A DNA stretch of 64,000 nt from positions 1 through 64,000 of the forward strand of contig JAKAXA010000007.1 of NCBI GenBank assembly GCA_021816775.1. Reading direction: 5' to 3'. Numbering within the stretch: the first letter of the stretch is position 1; each line of letters starts with the position of its first letter. Below the pieces are notes generated by a model. It saw nothing but the letters and a program-made list of their open reading frames with translations, was not told where the DNA came from and searched no databases. This DNA comes from Pseudomonadota bacterium (GTDB taxonomy: Bacteria > Pseudomonadota > Gammaproteobacteria > Steroidobacterales > Steroidobacteraceae). A program made the translations under genes and the position numbers. Of this stretch, positions 46,777 through 59,091 are shown one piece after another.

Positions 46777-48276
46777 ATGAGCGAAGGCAATACCGGGCTC
46801 GTGGTCGCGCTGACGGCTGCGGCGACGCTGGGCGGCCTGCTGTTCGGCTACGACACGGCGGTGATCTCGGGCGTGACCAGCGCGATCACCCACAATTTCG
46901 TCGCGCCGCGCCATCTCAGCGAGGCGCATGCGAACCTCCTCTCGGGGCTGGCCATCGCCATCGCGCTGCTCGGCTGCGTGCTCGGCGCGGGCATCGCCGG
47001 TCCGGTCTCGACGCGCATCGGGCGCCGGGCGGGGCTGCTGATCGCCGGAGTGCTGTTTCTGGTGTCCTCCCTCGGGGCGGGCTATCCGGAGTTCTTCTGG
47101 AGCCTCTTCGGGGCGGTGGGTGACCAGGCGCTGCCGGCCTTCCTCTTTTACCGCGTGATGGGCGGCACGGCCATCGGCATGGCCTCCATGCTGGCCCCGA
47201 TGTACATCGCCGAGGTCGCCCCGCCCGAGATCCGCGGCATGCTGGTTACCTTCCAGCAGATCGCCATCGTGGTGGGCATCAATCTGGTCTATTTCGTCAA
47301 CTGGCTGATCCAGTCCGGCCACAGCCACGCCTATCTGATGAACACCGCCTGGCGGCACATGCTCGCCTCGGCGGCGATCCCGGCGGCGCTGCTCATCGTG
47401 TTCATGCTGCTCGTGCCAGAGACGCCGCGATTCCTCGTGCTGAAGGACCGCGACGCCGAGGCGCTCTCGCTCCTGGAGCGGCTGGTTGGGCGCGCGAGCG
47501 CGCAAGCGACGCTGCGTGAGATCAAGGAGACGCTGATCGAGCACACCCGCCCGCTGCGCTCCTTCGGCGCCCTGGTGCTGGTGGTCGGGATCCTGCTGTC
47601 GGTCTTCCAGCAGCTGGTCGGGATCAACGCGGTGCTGTACTACGCGCCGCGCATGTTCGAGAACATGGGCGCCTCCACCAACCAGGCGTACTGGGAGTCG
47701 GCCACCTTCGTCGGGGTGACGATGACGGCCTTCACGCTGGCGGCCACCTTCACGGTGGACAAGCTCGGGCGCAAGCCGCTGCTCGTCGTCGGGGCGTTCG
47801 TCATGGCCGCCGCGATGATCGTGCTCGGCTGGCTGTTCGACCTGCACCTGGTCAGCGCCGGCGCTCATGCCGCCGCCGGCGGCGCGAGCGGTGCCTCCTA
47901 TCTTGCGATCGCGGCGGTGGTGGTCTACATCATGGGCTTCTCGTTTTCCTGGGGACCGGTGGTGTGGGTGATGCTGGCGGAGATCTATCCGAACTCGATC
48001 CGCGGCAAGGCCATGTCGATCGCCATCGGCGCGCAGTGGATCATGAACTTCGTCGTCTCGCTCACCTTCCCCATGCTCGACGGCAGCGCCTACTTGAACC
48101 GGCACTTCAACCACGGCTTCGCCTACTGGCTCTACAGCGCCGGGGCGATTCTCGCGGCGCTGTTCGTGCTGCGCTACGTGCCCGAGACCAAGGGCCGCAC
48201 GCTCGAATCGATCCAGGAGCTGTGGCATCCGGCGCGGACGCCGCGCAGGGACGCCTCGGAAGCGGCATCGTCCTGA
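46777..48276 (+). CDS. xylE: Sugar:proton symporter (XylE-like MFS)
   Basis: A 499-residue sugar porter with 12 helices. Family marks: GGLLFGYDTAVISG in helix 1, RIGRRAG between helices 2-3, PETPRFL after helix 6, QQLVGINAVLYYAPRMF in helix 7, and PETKGRTLESI at the C-terminus. The close likeness to XylE/GalP-type porters and the operator directly upstream indicate xylose uptake. It follows the lacI-type gene but has its own operator. Confidence 0.9.
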   Translation: MSEGNTGLVVALTAAATLGGLLFGYDTAVISGVTSAITHNFVAPRHLSEAHANLLSGLAIAIALLGCVLGAGIAGPVSTRIGRRAGLLIAGVLFLVSSLGAGYPEFFWSLFGAVGDQALPAFLFYRVMGGTAIGMASMLAPMYIAEVAPPEIRGMLVTFQQIAIVVGINLVYFVNWLIQSGHSHAYLMNTAWRHMLASAAIPAALLIVFMLLVPETPRFLVLKDRDAEALSLLERLVGRASAQATLREIKETLIEHTRPLRSFGALVLVVGILLSVFQQLVGINAVLYYAPRMFENMGASTNQAYWESATFVGVTMTAFTLAATFTVDKLGRKPLLVVGAFVMAAAMIVLGWLFDLHLVSAGAHAAAGGASGASYLAIAAVVVYIMGFSFSWGPVVWVMLAEIYPNSIRGKAMSIAIGAQWIMNFVVSLTFPMLDGSAYLNRHFNHGFAYWLYSAGAILAALFVLRYVPETKGRTLESIQELWHPARTPRRDASEAASS

Positions 48277-48547
48277 GGCGCGGCCGGCTCGCCTCGTCAT
48301 GGCCAGGGGCGCTGCCGCCCGGCGCATCGCGCTCGCCATCGGAATCGTTCATGCGCAGCCGGTGCGACTCGGCTAGGCTTGCAGCCTCTGCTGCGTGAGG
48401 GGGGAACGCCCCGCGCCCGCCGGTGTCCACAGAGGACCGCGCGCAGCGCGCCCTCGACGTTCCTGACTGTCCGTCAGTTTGAACGACGCACCGAGCCGCA
48501 ACCGGCTGCGCGGGCATGCGTGGGGCGCCCAATGATGGAGAACAACG

Positions 48548-50053
<1,506 letters not shown>

Positions 50054-50137
50054 TCCGCGGTCACGCGTCTGAATTCGGCGAGTCATCGGTGGCGTTGCGC
50101 GCTACGGTACCGCCGTGTCTCACGCCGGGAGCTGCCG

Positions 50138-50605
50138 ATGGATTTTCGGATCACTGGACTGTCGCCCGAACCGTTCACACCGTTGTTTGGCTTGCAGGAG
50201 GAGGAGCTTGCGCGCCGTGGCGCACGGCGCGTGATCGCCGATCGCCGGCCGGGCTATCCCGATCGCATCGAGCTGCGCGATGCCGCGCCCGGTGAAGCCG
50301 TGCTGTTGGTGAACTATGCGCACCTGCCGGTCGACACGCCGTATCGTTCTGCGTACGCGATCTATGTGTTGGAGGGCGCGCGCGAGCGCTACGACAGGGT
50401 CAATGCAGTGCCCGATGCGTTGCGCTCCCGGGTCATGGCGCTGCGCGCCTTCGACCGCGGGCACATGCTGTGCGATGCCGACATTGCCCAGGGCACCGAA
50501 CTGGAGGGCTTGATCGAGCGGCTGTTCGCGAACGCGCACACGCACTACGTGCACGCCCACTACGCCAAGCCGGGCTGTTTCGCAGCGCGCATCGAACGCG
50601 CGTAG
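50138..50605 (+). CDS. DUF1203 family protein
   Basis: A 155-residue cytosolic protein of the DUF1203 family (MDFRITGLSPEPF start; PGEAVLLVNYAHLPVDTPYRSAYAIYV; AHTHYVHAHYAKPGCFAARI end). The function is not known. It stands alone between the multicopper oxidase and the convergent HAD gene. Confidence 0.85.
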   Translation: MDFRITGLSPEPFTPLFGLQEEELARRGARRVIADRRPGYPDRIELRDAAPGEAVLLVNYAHLPVDTPYRSAYAIYVLEGARERYDRVNAVPDALRSRVMALRAFDRGHMLCDADIAQGTELEGLIERLFANAHTHYVHAHYAKPGCFAARIERA

Positions 50606-50623
50606 CGCCGGCTGCGTGCAGGA

Positions 50624-51301
50624 TCAGACGCGCCCGCCGACCTCATCGATGTGCCGCAGCAGGTCGGCCGGATCCTCGTAGACCCGGATCGCGCCGGAGC
50701 GCTCGAGCTCATCCTGGCCGTAGCCGCCGGAGAGCAGCCCGACGCCGAGCCCCTGCGCGCGGCGGGCGGCGAGCATGTCCCAGATGCTGTCCCCGACGAT
50801 CATGGCGGAGCGGATGTCGGTGCCGAGCCGCTCGGCCGCCGCGAGGAACAGGTCCGGATCGGGCTTGGCGTGGGCCACATCGTCGCGGGTGACCACCGCG
50901 GCGCGTGAGGGATCGATCCCCAGGGCGCGGAGGTTGTATTGCGCGGAATGCATCCGACCGCTGGTCGCGATCGCCCACGGCAGCTTCGCCTCGGTGAGGT
51001 AGGCGAGCAGCTCCTTCGCCCCGGGCAGCGGGCGGACCCAGGGCACGAGCCGCGCATAGGCCTCGGCGTGGTGGCGCTGCAGCGCCTCGAGCAGCTCGGG
51101 GGTGATCTCGGCGGACACCTCGCGCAGCAGCATCTCGGTGAACAGCCCGCCGCTCATGCCGATGCGGCGGTGAATGCGCCAGACCGACAGCTCGATCCCG
51201 GCCGCGTGCAGCGCCTGCTGCCAGGCGAGCACGTGCTGGTAGACGCTGTCGACCAGCGTGCCGTCCAGATCGAAAAGAAAGCTCACGTGGCTGCGGTGCA
51301 A
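50624..51301 (-). CDS. HAD-superfamily phosphatase
   Basis: A 225-residue HAD hydrolase of the phosphoglycolate-phosphatase/beta-phosphoglucomutase class. Motif I is FLFDLDGTLVDS, the helical cap follows, motif II is IATSG, motif III has KPDP (AKPDPDLFL), and motif IV is MIVGDSIWDMLAA. The substrate is unknown. It sits between DUF1203 and groEL. Confidence 0.9.
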   Translation of the reverse strand: MHRSHVSFLFDLDGTLVDSVYQHVLAWQQALHAAGIELSVWRIHRRIGMSGGLFTEMLLREVSAEITPELLEALQRHHAEAYARLVPWVRPLPGAKELLAYLTEAKLPWAIATSGRMHSAQYNLRALGIDPSRAAVVTRDDVAHAKPDPDLFLAAAERLGTDIRSAMIVGDSIWDMLAARRAQGLGVGLLSGGYGQDELERSGAIRVYEDPADLLRHIDEVGGRV

Positions 51302-51389
51302 GGGCCGTCCTCGGTGCGGGGCGCACGGTGGCGATTATCCGCGAGCGCCCGCCGTGGCGGCAACGGCGCCGCTCTCGGCCCGCCGGCGG

Positions 51390-53009
<1,620 letters not shown>

Positions 53010-53174
53010 GAGAGCCTTTCGCCCGGCGCAGCGCCGTCCGGACTCCCCTTCAGGCTAGGGAGCCGCCACGCGCCCAGGTATCCGTAATAGTGCGCATTAC
53101 GGCGGCGTGCCGGGCGCGCGAAGGTGGCGCTGGCGCCAGGGCCCCGCCGGCGCGGGGTACAGCGGATCTTCACC

Positions 53175-53852
53175 ATGCCGAGCAAACCCGCCCTCAGCAG
53201 ACATCGCCCCGCGGCCCACGCCGCGAGCGCCGCCACGGTGAGCATCCGCGTGCGCAACCTCGCGCAGCTGTTCAATTCGCTCGATGCCTCGCCGTTCTGG
53301 GACCGCGATCTGGACAGCCATGCCGCGGAATTCATCGAGGAGGAATTCAGCGAGAACCGCTCCGCGGCGCTGTGGCATCTGCACGTGCACGCCAGCGAAG
53401 GCGAGGACCTGGCGCGCGATCTGCAGCCTGCACTGGAGCATTACTACACGCGCATGGCGCATTCGGCCGCGCTGCGCCAGCGCGAGCAGCTGCATCTCGG
53501 CCAGCTTGCGCTGCTCGGCGGCCTGGCGATCTTTCTGCTCAGCATGAGCGCGCGGCGCATTCTGGCGAACCTCTCGCCGAATGGCCTCTCACCGCTGCTC
53601 GATGAGGGGCTGATCATCCTGGCGTGGCTGGCGCTGTGGCGTCCCGTCGAGACGCTCGTCTACGGCTGGGTGCCGCTGTATCGCCGGCGGCGGCTGTATC
53701 AGCGGCTGGCCGCGGTTCAGGTGACGGTTCGCATGGAACCAACTCATCCGGAACCGCCGGACGTCGCCGCACACAGACATGACACCGAAGTCGCTCCGGC
53801 GGCATCGCCGATGCCGCCCTCGGCGACGCGCAAAACGATTCCACCGGGTTGA
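53175..53852 (+). CDS. Membrane protein of unknown function
   Basis: A 225-residue protein I do not recognise. A polar N-terminus with an acidic stretch (EFIEEEFSENR) is followed by two closely spaced hydrophobic helices (about residues 118-136 and 150-165) and a basic region, then a Pro-rich tail. The pattern suggests a small inner-membrane protein with a cytosolic N-terminal domain. A start at 53175 is better than an upstream non-ATG start. It is divergent from groEL. Confidence 0.6.
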   Translation: MPSKPALSRHRPAAHAASAATVSIRVRNLAQLFNSLDASPFWDRDLDSHAAEFIEEEFSENRSAALWHLHVHASEGEDLARDLQPALEHYYTRMAHSAALRQREQLHLGQLALLGGLAIFLLSMSARRILANLSPNGLSPLLDEGLIILAWLALWRPVETLVYGWVPLYRRRRLYQRLAAVQVTVRMEPTHPEPPDVAAHRHDTEVAPAASPMPPSATRKTIPPG

Positions 53853-54014
53853 GGGGCGGCGCGGCCGGCGCACGCGACGGGCGAGCGCGAACTTTTCTCG
53901 CATCGGTTCGGGAACCCACGATGCCGCAGCGACTCCACAGAAGGAATGATTGTAAAGTGAGCGGGTCGCGCGGCAGGCGCACGACCCGTGAGCGAACACT
54001 ATGGAGCGGGTGCC

Positions 54015-54998
54015 ATGTCGGAAACGAACAACGTCTGGGCGCTGGTGCTGGCGGCGGGGGAAGGCAGCCGGCTCAAATCGCTGACGACGGCCCCCTCGGG
54101 CACCGCCGTGCCGAAGCAGTTCTGCTCGTTGTTCGACGGGCCGCCGCTGCTGCACGAAGCGTTGCGCCGCGCGCATGCGCTGACCGAGGCGTCGCGCACC
54201 TGCGCCATCGTCGCCGAGCAGCATCAGCGCTGGTGGCAGGATGCGCTCGCCACGCTTCCCTCGGACAACGTGGTCGTGCAGCCGCGCAACTGCGGTACGG
54301 CGATCGGCATTCTGCTGCCGCTGCTGCGGATCCTCGCGCGCGACCCCGAGGCGCGTCTCGTGCTGCTTCCGTCCGACCATCTGGTCCAGCAGGAAGCGGT
54401 GCTCGCCGAGTCGCTCACCGCCGCGCTCGAGCAGCTCAAGTGGCGCGCGCAAGAGACATTGCTGATGGGCATCGAGCCGGAGGAGGCCGATCCGGAGCTC
54501 GGCTACATCCTGCCCGGCGAGAGCGACGGGCGCGGCGCCATGACGGTGGCGCGCTTCGTCGAGAAGCCGCCGCTCGCCCAGACCCGCGAGCTCATCCGGG
54601 CCGGCGGCCTGTGGAACGCGTTCATCATCGTTTCAAGCGCCCGGGCCCTGCTCGAGCTGTTCCAGGCGCGCATCGATCCCATCGTGGCCGCGATGCAGGC
54701 GGCCATCGACTACGAGCGCGGGCATCCGGGAGTCGGGGCCGTGGCCGCGCTCTATGAAGAGCTGCCGACGGTGGACTTCTCGCGGGACATCGTCGCCGGA
54801 CAGGAGGGCGCCTTTCGCGTATTGGCGGTCCCGAAGTGCGGCTGGAGCGACCTCGGGACCCCGAAGCGGGTCGAGGAGGCGCTGCGCAAGGGTCCGCGGC
54901 CCGGCGCGAGCGCGCGGGTTCGCTCCGGAGTCGCCTTCCTCAGCCTGGCGGCGCAGCACCACAGACTGCGCATGCTGCACGGCGCGCTCAGCGCCTGA
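54015..54998 (+). CDS. Sugar nucleotidyltransferase (mannose-1-phosphate guanylyltransferase-like)
   Basis: A 327-residue nucleotidyltransferase. The N-terminal WALVLAAGEGSRLKSLT and VPKQFCSLFDG match the GDP-mannose pyrophosphorylase class, RNCGTAIGILLPLL and VLLPSDHLV are typical of the same fold, and FVEKPP and LWNAFIIVSSA follow. The left-handed beta-helix/isomerase domain of bifunctional forms is absent. The substrate (likely mannose-1-phosphate) is inferred. An in-frame ATG at 53988 adds nine residues. Confidence 0.85.
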   Translation: MSETNNVWALVLAAGEGSRLKSLTTAPSGTAVPKQFCSLFDGPPLLHEALRRAHALTEASRTCAIVAEQHQRWWQDALATLPSDNVVVQPRNCGTAIGILLPLLRILARDPEARLVLLPSDHLVQQEAVLAESLTAALEQLKWRAQETLLMGIEPEEADPELGYILPGESDGRGAMTVARFVEKPPLAQTRELIRAGGLWNAFIIVSSARALLELFQARIDPIVAAMQAAIDYERGHPGVGAVAALYEELPTVDFSRDIVAGQEGAFRVLAVPKCGWSDLGTPKRVEEALRKGPRPGASARVRSGVAFLSLAAQHHRLRMLHGALSA

Positions 54999-55071
54999 GC
55001 AATCCCCCGCGCGGGCTGCGTCCCGCGCTGCGCGGCTGTCCCGCGCCGCGCAGGCGCTGTGCCGCAAGAAG

Positions 55072-55260
55072 ATGGCGATCGAACCGGACAGGAGCGTGGT
55101 GGAGGAGGAGCTGCTCTGGCTCGCCGTCCTGCACGAGGGCATCGCGTGCAGGCACGCGGGCCGGCCGCGGGAGGCCGCGGCGATCGCCCGCGCGATCCTT
55201 GCCGAGGAGTCGGTGGCGCCGGAGCCGATTCGCGAGCGCGCCGCCCGGGAGCTCGCCTAG
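55072..55260 (+). CDS. Small hypothetical protein (62 aa)
   Basis: A short frame following the nucleotidyltransferase by 73 bp. The product starts MAIEPDRSVVEEELLWLAVLH and forms two probable amphipathic helices, resembling one TPR-like hairpin (EAAAIARAILAEE). No strong ribosome site is seen. It may be real given its composition, but evidence is weak. Confidence 0.35.
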   Translation: MAIEPDRSVVEEELLWLAVLHEGIACRHAGRPREAAAIARAILAEESVAPEPIRERAARELA

Positions 55261-55285
55261 CCTGCGCCGAGCCGCCGGCGCGGCC

Positions 55286-55462
55286 CTACTGCCGCGTCCA
55301 CATGGTGTCGAACACGCCGGCCATGCCCCCGAGCAGCGAGCCGACCACCGCGCCCGCGGTGGTGATCGTGCCCACGGCGCCAAAGACCGGCAGGGCGGTG
55401 AGCACGGCCACGCCCGCAGTCGCGCCCAGCGCGACATTCTTCAGCAGTGCCACGAATTTCAT
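55286..55462 (-). CDS. Small glycine-rich hydrophobic protein (58 aa)
   Basis: A frame of 58 codons behind a strong GGAGG site eight bases before the ATG. The product starts MKFVALLKNVALGATAGVA, is mostly Gly/Ala/Val/Thr, contains GAVVGSLLGGMAGVF, and ends DTMWTRQ. It is either a membrane peptide or a small secreted Gly-rich peptide; I do not recognise a family. No maturation or immunity genes are adjacent, so a bacteriocin role is not supported. Confidence 0.62.
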   Translation of the reverse strand: MKFVALLKNVALGATAGVAVLTALPVFGAVGTITTAGAVVGSLLGGMAGVFDTMWTRQ

Positions 55463-55611
55463 CGGTCCAGCCTCCGCGTCATTCGCGACGCGGGGAACAT
55501 GCTAGCCGAAGAGCGCTGCACAGCGCACCCGTCAGGGCAGAGGCGGCGGGTGGAACGGGCTTGAGCCGTGACACCCGGGGGCCGGACGCGGCCCCCGGGG
55601 TGTCTGCACGG

Positions 55612-56139
55612 TCAGACGAGGCGGCCGCGATGGCTCGGCGGTGGTGGCGCCATGTGCGCAGCGGGCGCCCTGGGCACGATCATGATCACGCGCACCGGCA
55701 GCGGCACCGCGCGCAGCGGGATCACCGGCTGCAGGTAGCGCACCTGCACCGGCGGCGCGCTCAGCGGCAGCAGCAGGGGCTGGCCGAACACAGTCGGAAC
55801 CGCAAGCTCGGGCGTGAGCAGCGGCTGGGCAAGCGCGGCCTCGATGAGCCGCATCTGCTGCATCTGCGCCTGCATCGCGCGCATCTGAGCCAGCGCCCAG
55901 GACGGCATCGCCGCTCCTGCGCCCCGGCTCTCGGACACCTGGAAGGTGGCCGCGCCGTGCGGTCCGCGCCAGCTCCAGGTGCGCACGCGCACCGGACCTG
56001 CGGAGGTGTTCACCACCTGCACGAACTCGCGCATCGGCACGGTGTGCCCGTCGACGCGGATGAACACTGGTTGCGCCGCCAGCGCCAGGGCCGGCAGCCC
56101 CAGGCCCGCCAGGGCCACGGCAAGAACGTTCTTACGCAT
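55612..56139 (-). CDS. Secreted protein of unknown function
   Basis: A 175-residue exported protein with a signal peptide cleaved near ALA (residue 21). The N-terminal part (QPVFIRVDGHTVPMREFVQVVNTSAGPVRVRTWSW split over two strands) looks like a small beta-domain. Next comes a Met/Gln-rich segment (AQMRAMQAQMQQMRL), and then a Pro/Val-rich tail. An AGGAGG ribosome site precedes the start. I do not recognise a family. Confidence 0.65.
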   Translation of the reverse strand: MRKNVLAVALAGLGLPALALAAQPVFIRVDGHTVPMREFVQVVNTSAGPVRVRTWSWRGPHGAATFQVSESRGAGAAMPSWALAQMRAMQAQMQQMRLIEAALAQPLLTPELAVPTVFGQPLLLPLSAPPVQVRYLQPVIPLRAVPLPVRVIMIVPRAPAAHMAPPPPSHRGRLV

Positions 56140-56228
56140 AGCACCTCCTTGAATCGACCGGCTCCCGGCGAGCCGGATCCAGCCGTTTGACCGCGCCGGG
56201 CCGGCTGGGTTTCACGCCAGGGGGCGTT

Positions 56229-57143
56229 TCAGGCCTCGATGGTGGCGCGGATGACCGCCGCGTCGATGGTCTTGCCGGTGAGTGCCGCCGCCGCGCGATG
56301 CGGCACGGGAGCGGCGGCCCCGAGCACGACGGAGGCTCTGCGGCAGGCGCCGTCTGCCAGATCGAGCGCCACGGCGACCTCGGCGATCGGCCCGCCGAAG
56401 GAGGCGCTCTCGCCCTGCCTCAGAAGGATCGAGCGCGTGGTATGCGGAAGCCGGGAGGCGGATGGCGGTGACGACTTCGCCCGGGAGCAGATCGTTCTCC
56501 CGCTGCCGGTCGACCTCGGACAGCCGGAGGAAGGCCTCGAGGCTCACCTCGCGCCGGGCATCCGTGGGGCCGGCGATCTGGAGTGCGGCACCGAATGCGA
56601 CCAGCGCCGTCGCACAGGTGGACGGATGCCCGCTGGCACATCCGCGGTGATCGAAGATCGCGTGGTACTGGTTCTCGCCGTCGAAGGCGAAGCAGGTGTC
56701 GCCCCCTTGCGGGCGCAATGATGGGCGCGCGAGCGCAAGTACCAACAGCGCGGGCGCTGCAGCAGGTTGCCGCCGACCGTGGCCCGATGGCGGATCTGCG
56801 GGCGCCCCGATGGGCCCGCCGCGTCGGCCAACGCGCAACAGCGCGCGCGTACCGTCTCGTGGGCGGCCCGTTGCGCCGGCGTGACATTCGGCCCGATGCG
56901 CAGTCCGCCCTCCTGCGGCTCGATGCGGTCGAGGCCGGGGATGCTGTGCAGGTTGATCGGGCGGTGCGCGCTCAGCAAGCCTTCCTTCATCCGGTCGAGC
57001 AAGTCGATGCCGCCGGCCTTGCGCACCGTCGCGTCGGTCGCGGGCTCCCCGCTGCGGCCGGGCATCGCGTTGGCCACGGTCGCCGTTGCGGCGCGCGCCG
57101 CGTGCGCGATGCCGTCCGGAGTCATCCATTCGAACCGCTTCAT
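56229..57143 (-). pseudogene. Broken xanthine dehydrogenase FAD-binding subunit (YagS/XdhB-like)
   Basis: The remains of a FAD-binding subunit of a molybdenum hydroxylase. The start MKRFEWMTPDGIAHA and the middle IGPNVTPAQ, ATVGGNLLQRPRCWYLR (the usual GNLLQRTRCPYF motif) are in one frame. After about 56720 the homology (FDGENQYHAIFDH, CATALVAFGAAL, LLPGEVVTAIRLP) shifts to a second frame, and after about 56445 to a third (GPIAEVAVALDLADG, ALTGKTIDAAVI). Two frameshifts and short losses make it non-functional. The upstream gene fragment overlaps by four bases, as in an intact operon. Confidence 0.8.
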
Positions 57144-57343
57144 GGCGGTCCGCTCCGCTGCGGCACGCGCCCGAGCGCGGCGAGGATCGCCGCCGGATTC
57201 ATCGGCAGCGCGCGCATGCGCACGCCGATCGCGTTGTAGGTGGCATTCGCGACGGCTGGCGCGGTGGCCATGATCGACGGCTCGCCGATGCCGTATGCGT
57301 CGGAGCGCACACGGATGCGCGCGACCCCGTCGGCTTCAGCCAT
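57140..57343 (-). pseudogene. C-terminal fragment of xanthine dehydrogenase molybdopterin subunit
   Basis: The last ~55 codons of a large molybdopterin-binding subunit (YagR/XdhA-like): APAVANATYNAIGVRMRALPMNPAAILAAL is the typical end of that protein. Everything upstream is missing; sequence past about 57310 is a repeat that recurs at 60.0 kb. It keeps the coupled ATGA overlap with the FAD-subunit remnant. The operon was cut by a rearrangement here. Confidence 0.7.
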
Positions 57344-57378
57344 TTGCGCAGCGTCCGCGCGCGATGCTCAACATGACA
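57313..57378. repeat. Direct repeat 1, copy A
   Basis: A 66-bp segment that recurs at 60036-60101 with about 85-90% identity by eye, including GACCCCGTCGG, AGCCATTTGCG, AGCGTCCGC and CTCAACATGAC. Similarity weakly continues to the CCAACCATTGC..GGTTCGC words around 57438-57462. It touches the broken end of the xanthine dehydrogenase fragment. Confidence 0.65.
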
Positions 57379-58256
57379 TCAAACATGACATTGTGCTCAG
57401 ACGCGCAGCAGGACGCCCGACGCTTTCGACAATCCATCCAACCATTGCATCGGTTCGCAAACAGGACTCGACTCACGGTGAGCCTCAAGGCTCCTACCGT
57501 CGGGCGGACCGGACGTTCAGCGCGTGGGGCGGCTGTCAGACCGGTGGCGCAGCGGGTCGGAAAAACCGTCAAGCGCCACCAGGCCCGTCGCGGGGCAGCG
57601 CGAACCAATCCGAAGGTCCATTTCGGACCGGATCATGCCCATACCGTCAGGAAGTCGGTGCGCAGCAGGATCATGGTTGGACTCCAAGGCTGTGCTCTCG
57701 CCCTGACAGTGCTCCAACACCTGCACCTCGATGGCCGGTGTCTCGCCCGAGCGCAGGATCCTGTACTGCTCGAGGTTGGGGTTGAGCATGCGTCCGGGGT
57801 GCGCACCGAGTACTTGCCCAGACCCGCATGGGCTCAGTTGCTGTCCCACCGATGTCGCGCGTTGTCCGTGCGGAGCCTTGCCCTGTGCGGCGTTACCCTC
57901 GGGCGGTCAGTCGTGTGCGCGCCGCGGTCCACGGGCAAGCAGGGTGCCATTGCCGAATGGCCCAGGATCTGATCTACTTTCAGCAGCCCCCGGCAGGCCT
58001 TTCAGCCGAGATGGACGGGGTTCGCGCGAGCAGGAACGCGGGTGACGCCAAGGTCACGCTAGATTCGCCCCAGCGGCCCAACCGGGCTCGACGACGGGGC
58101 GGAATGCGGCTGAACACGGACGCTGCACTGCGGACCGGGATGGCGAGCGCCTCAGCGCACCGCTCAAGATTATTGTCTCCTGCGCCACGGACCGGTGGCG
58201 ACGGGGCTGCTGTCGAGATTCACTTGCAAGAGCGGTTGAACGCCGTGCGGACATTC
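57379..58256. other. Non-coding, repeat-derived region
   Basis: About 880 bp without a credible gene. It holds the rest of the repeat unit (57379-57465 and 57487-57684) and then unremarkable sequence up to the L,D-transpeptidase-like gene. The long open frames are in-frame extensions with no family resemblance. Confidence 0.55.
57487..57684. repeat. Direct repeat 2, copy A
   Basis: A ~198-bp segment that recurs at 63077-63270. The ends are best conserved (AAGGCTCCTACCGTCG at the left, AGCAGGATCATGGTTGGACTC at the right); the middle is diverged with small indels. It directly follows repeat 1 here, while in the other copy the two are separated by an IS-rich segment. Confidence 0.65.
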
Positions 58257-58946
58257 ATGATTGCACCCTCGCGAGCCGGCCGCCGGCGGCCGGTCATCTG
58301 GGCGGCCGTGCCGCTGTTGTGCGTTGCGCTGTCGGCGCACGCTGCGCAGCACCTCTCGGGCATTGCGCAATCCATTCACGCGCAGGCCCCCAACATCAGC
58401 GTCAGGGCCATCGCGACCGCGCTCGAGGCCTATTCGAACCTCAGGCAGCGGCATCTGACCGACAAGCCGCTGGTGACGATCGTCGATTATTCCGTGTCGT
58501 CGGCGAAGCGGCGCATGGCCGTGGCCGACGCGCAGACCGGCAAGGTGCTCTTCTACACCTATGTGGCGCATGGCAAGGGCAGCGGACTCACCTACGCCAC
58601 TCGCTTCTCCAACAAGCCGGGCACCGACGCGAGCAGTCTCGGGGTGTATCTGACCGGCCATACCTATAACGGTGAGCACGGCTATTCGCTGCGGCTGCAC
58701 GGGCTGGATCCGCACTTCAACAGCGCCGCCTACCGCCGTGACATCGTCGTGCACAGCGCCTGGTACGTGAGCAAGACGTTTGCGAAGGACCACGGCCGCG
58801 TGGGCCGCAGCTGGGGCTGCTTCGCCCTCAGCCGCAAGGTGGAAAGCGCCGTCGTGCAGCTGATCCAGGATCACACCGTCCTGGTGGGGTATTACCCCGA
58901 TCCGAAGTGGCTGGACTCCTCGCCCTTCCTCAAAGCCACAGGCTGA
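58257..58946 (+). CDS. Murein L,D-transpeptidase-like protein, exported
   Basis: A 229-residue protein of the L,D-transpeptidase catalytic-domain-like group (PF13645 type). A signal peptide follows the start at 58257 (PVIWAAVPLLCVALSAHAA). The catalytic Cys-His pattern is seen as IVVHSAWYVS and GRSWGCFALS. The substrate region has GTDASSLGVYLTGHTYNGEHGYSL split over two strands. The enzyme probably crosslinks or trims peptidoglycan in the periplasm. The frame is open far upstream, but only this start gives a signal peptide. Confidence 0.83.
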   Translation: MIAPSRAGRRRPVIWAAVPLLCVALSAHAAQHLSGIAQSIHAQAPNISVRAIATALEAYSNLRQRHLTDKPLVTIVDYSVSSAKRRMAVADAQTGKVLFYTYVAHGKGSGLTYATRFSNKPGTDASSLGVYLTGHTYNGEHGYSLRLHGLDPHFNSAAYRRDIVVHSAWYVSKTFAKDHGRVGRSWGCFALSRKVESAVVQLIQDHTVLVGYYPDPKWLDSSPFLKATG

Positions 58947-59091
58947 AATCCGCGCGGCGCACGCGTAGTGCGCAGCTGACCTGGACTGTCGCCCCGGCAT
59001 CGATCGAGGCGCGGCCGCGCGCCGGGGATTGATCGGTGGCAGGGCAACAGATGCTTCGCGCGGTCTGCCCGGCTGGCGCGGCAGCAGCCCG

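Noticed and set aside
55286-55462. Bacteriocin-like interpretation of the 58-residue Gly-rich protein
   Set aside because: There is no double-glycine leader, transporter, maturase or immunity gene nearby.
57828-58256. N-terminal extension of the L,D-transpeptidase-like frame
   Set aside because: The extension would bury the signal peptide; the start at 58257 gives a normal exported protein.
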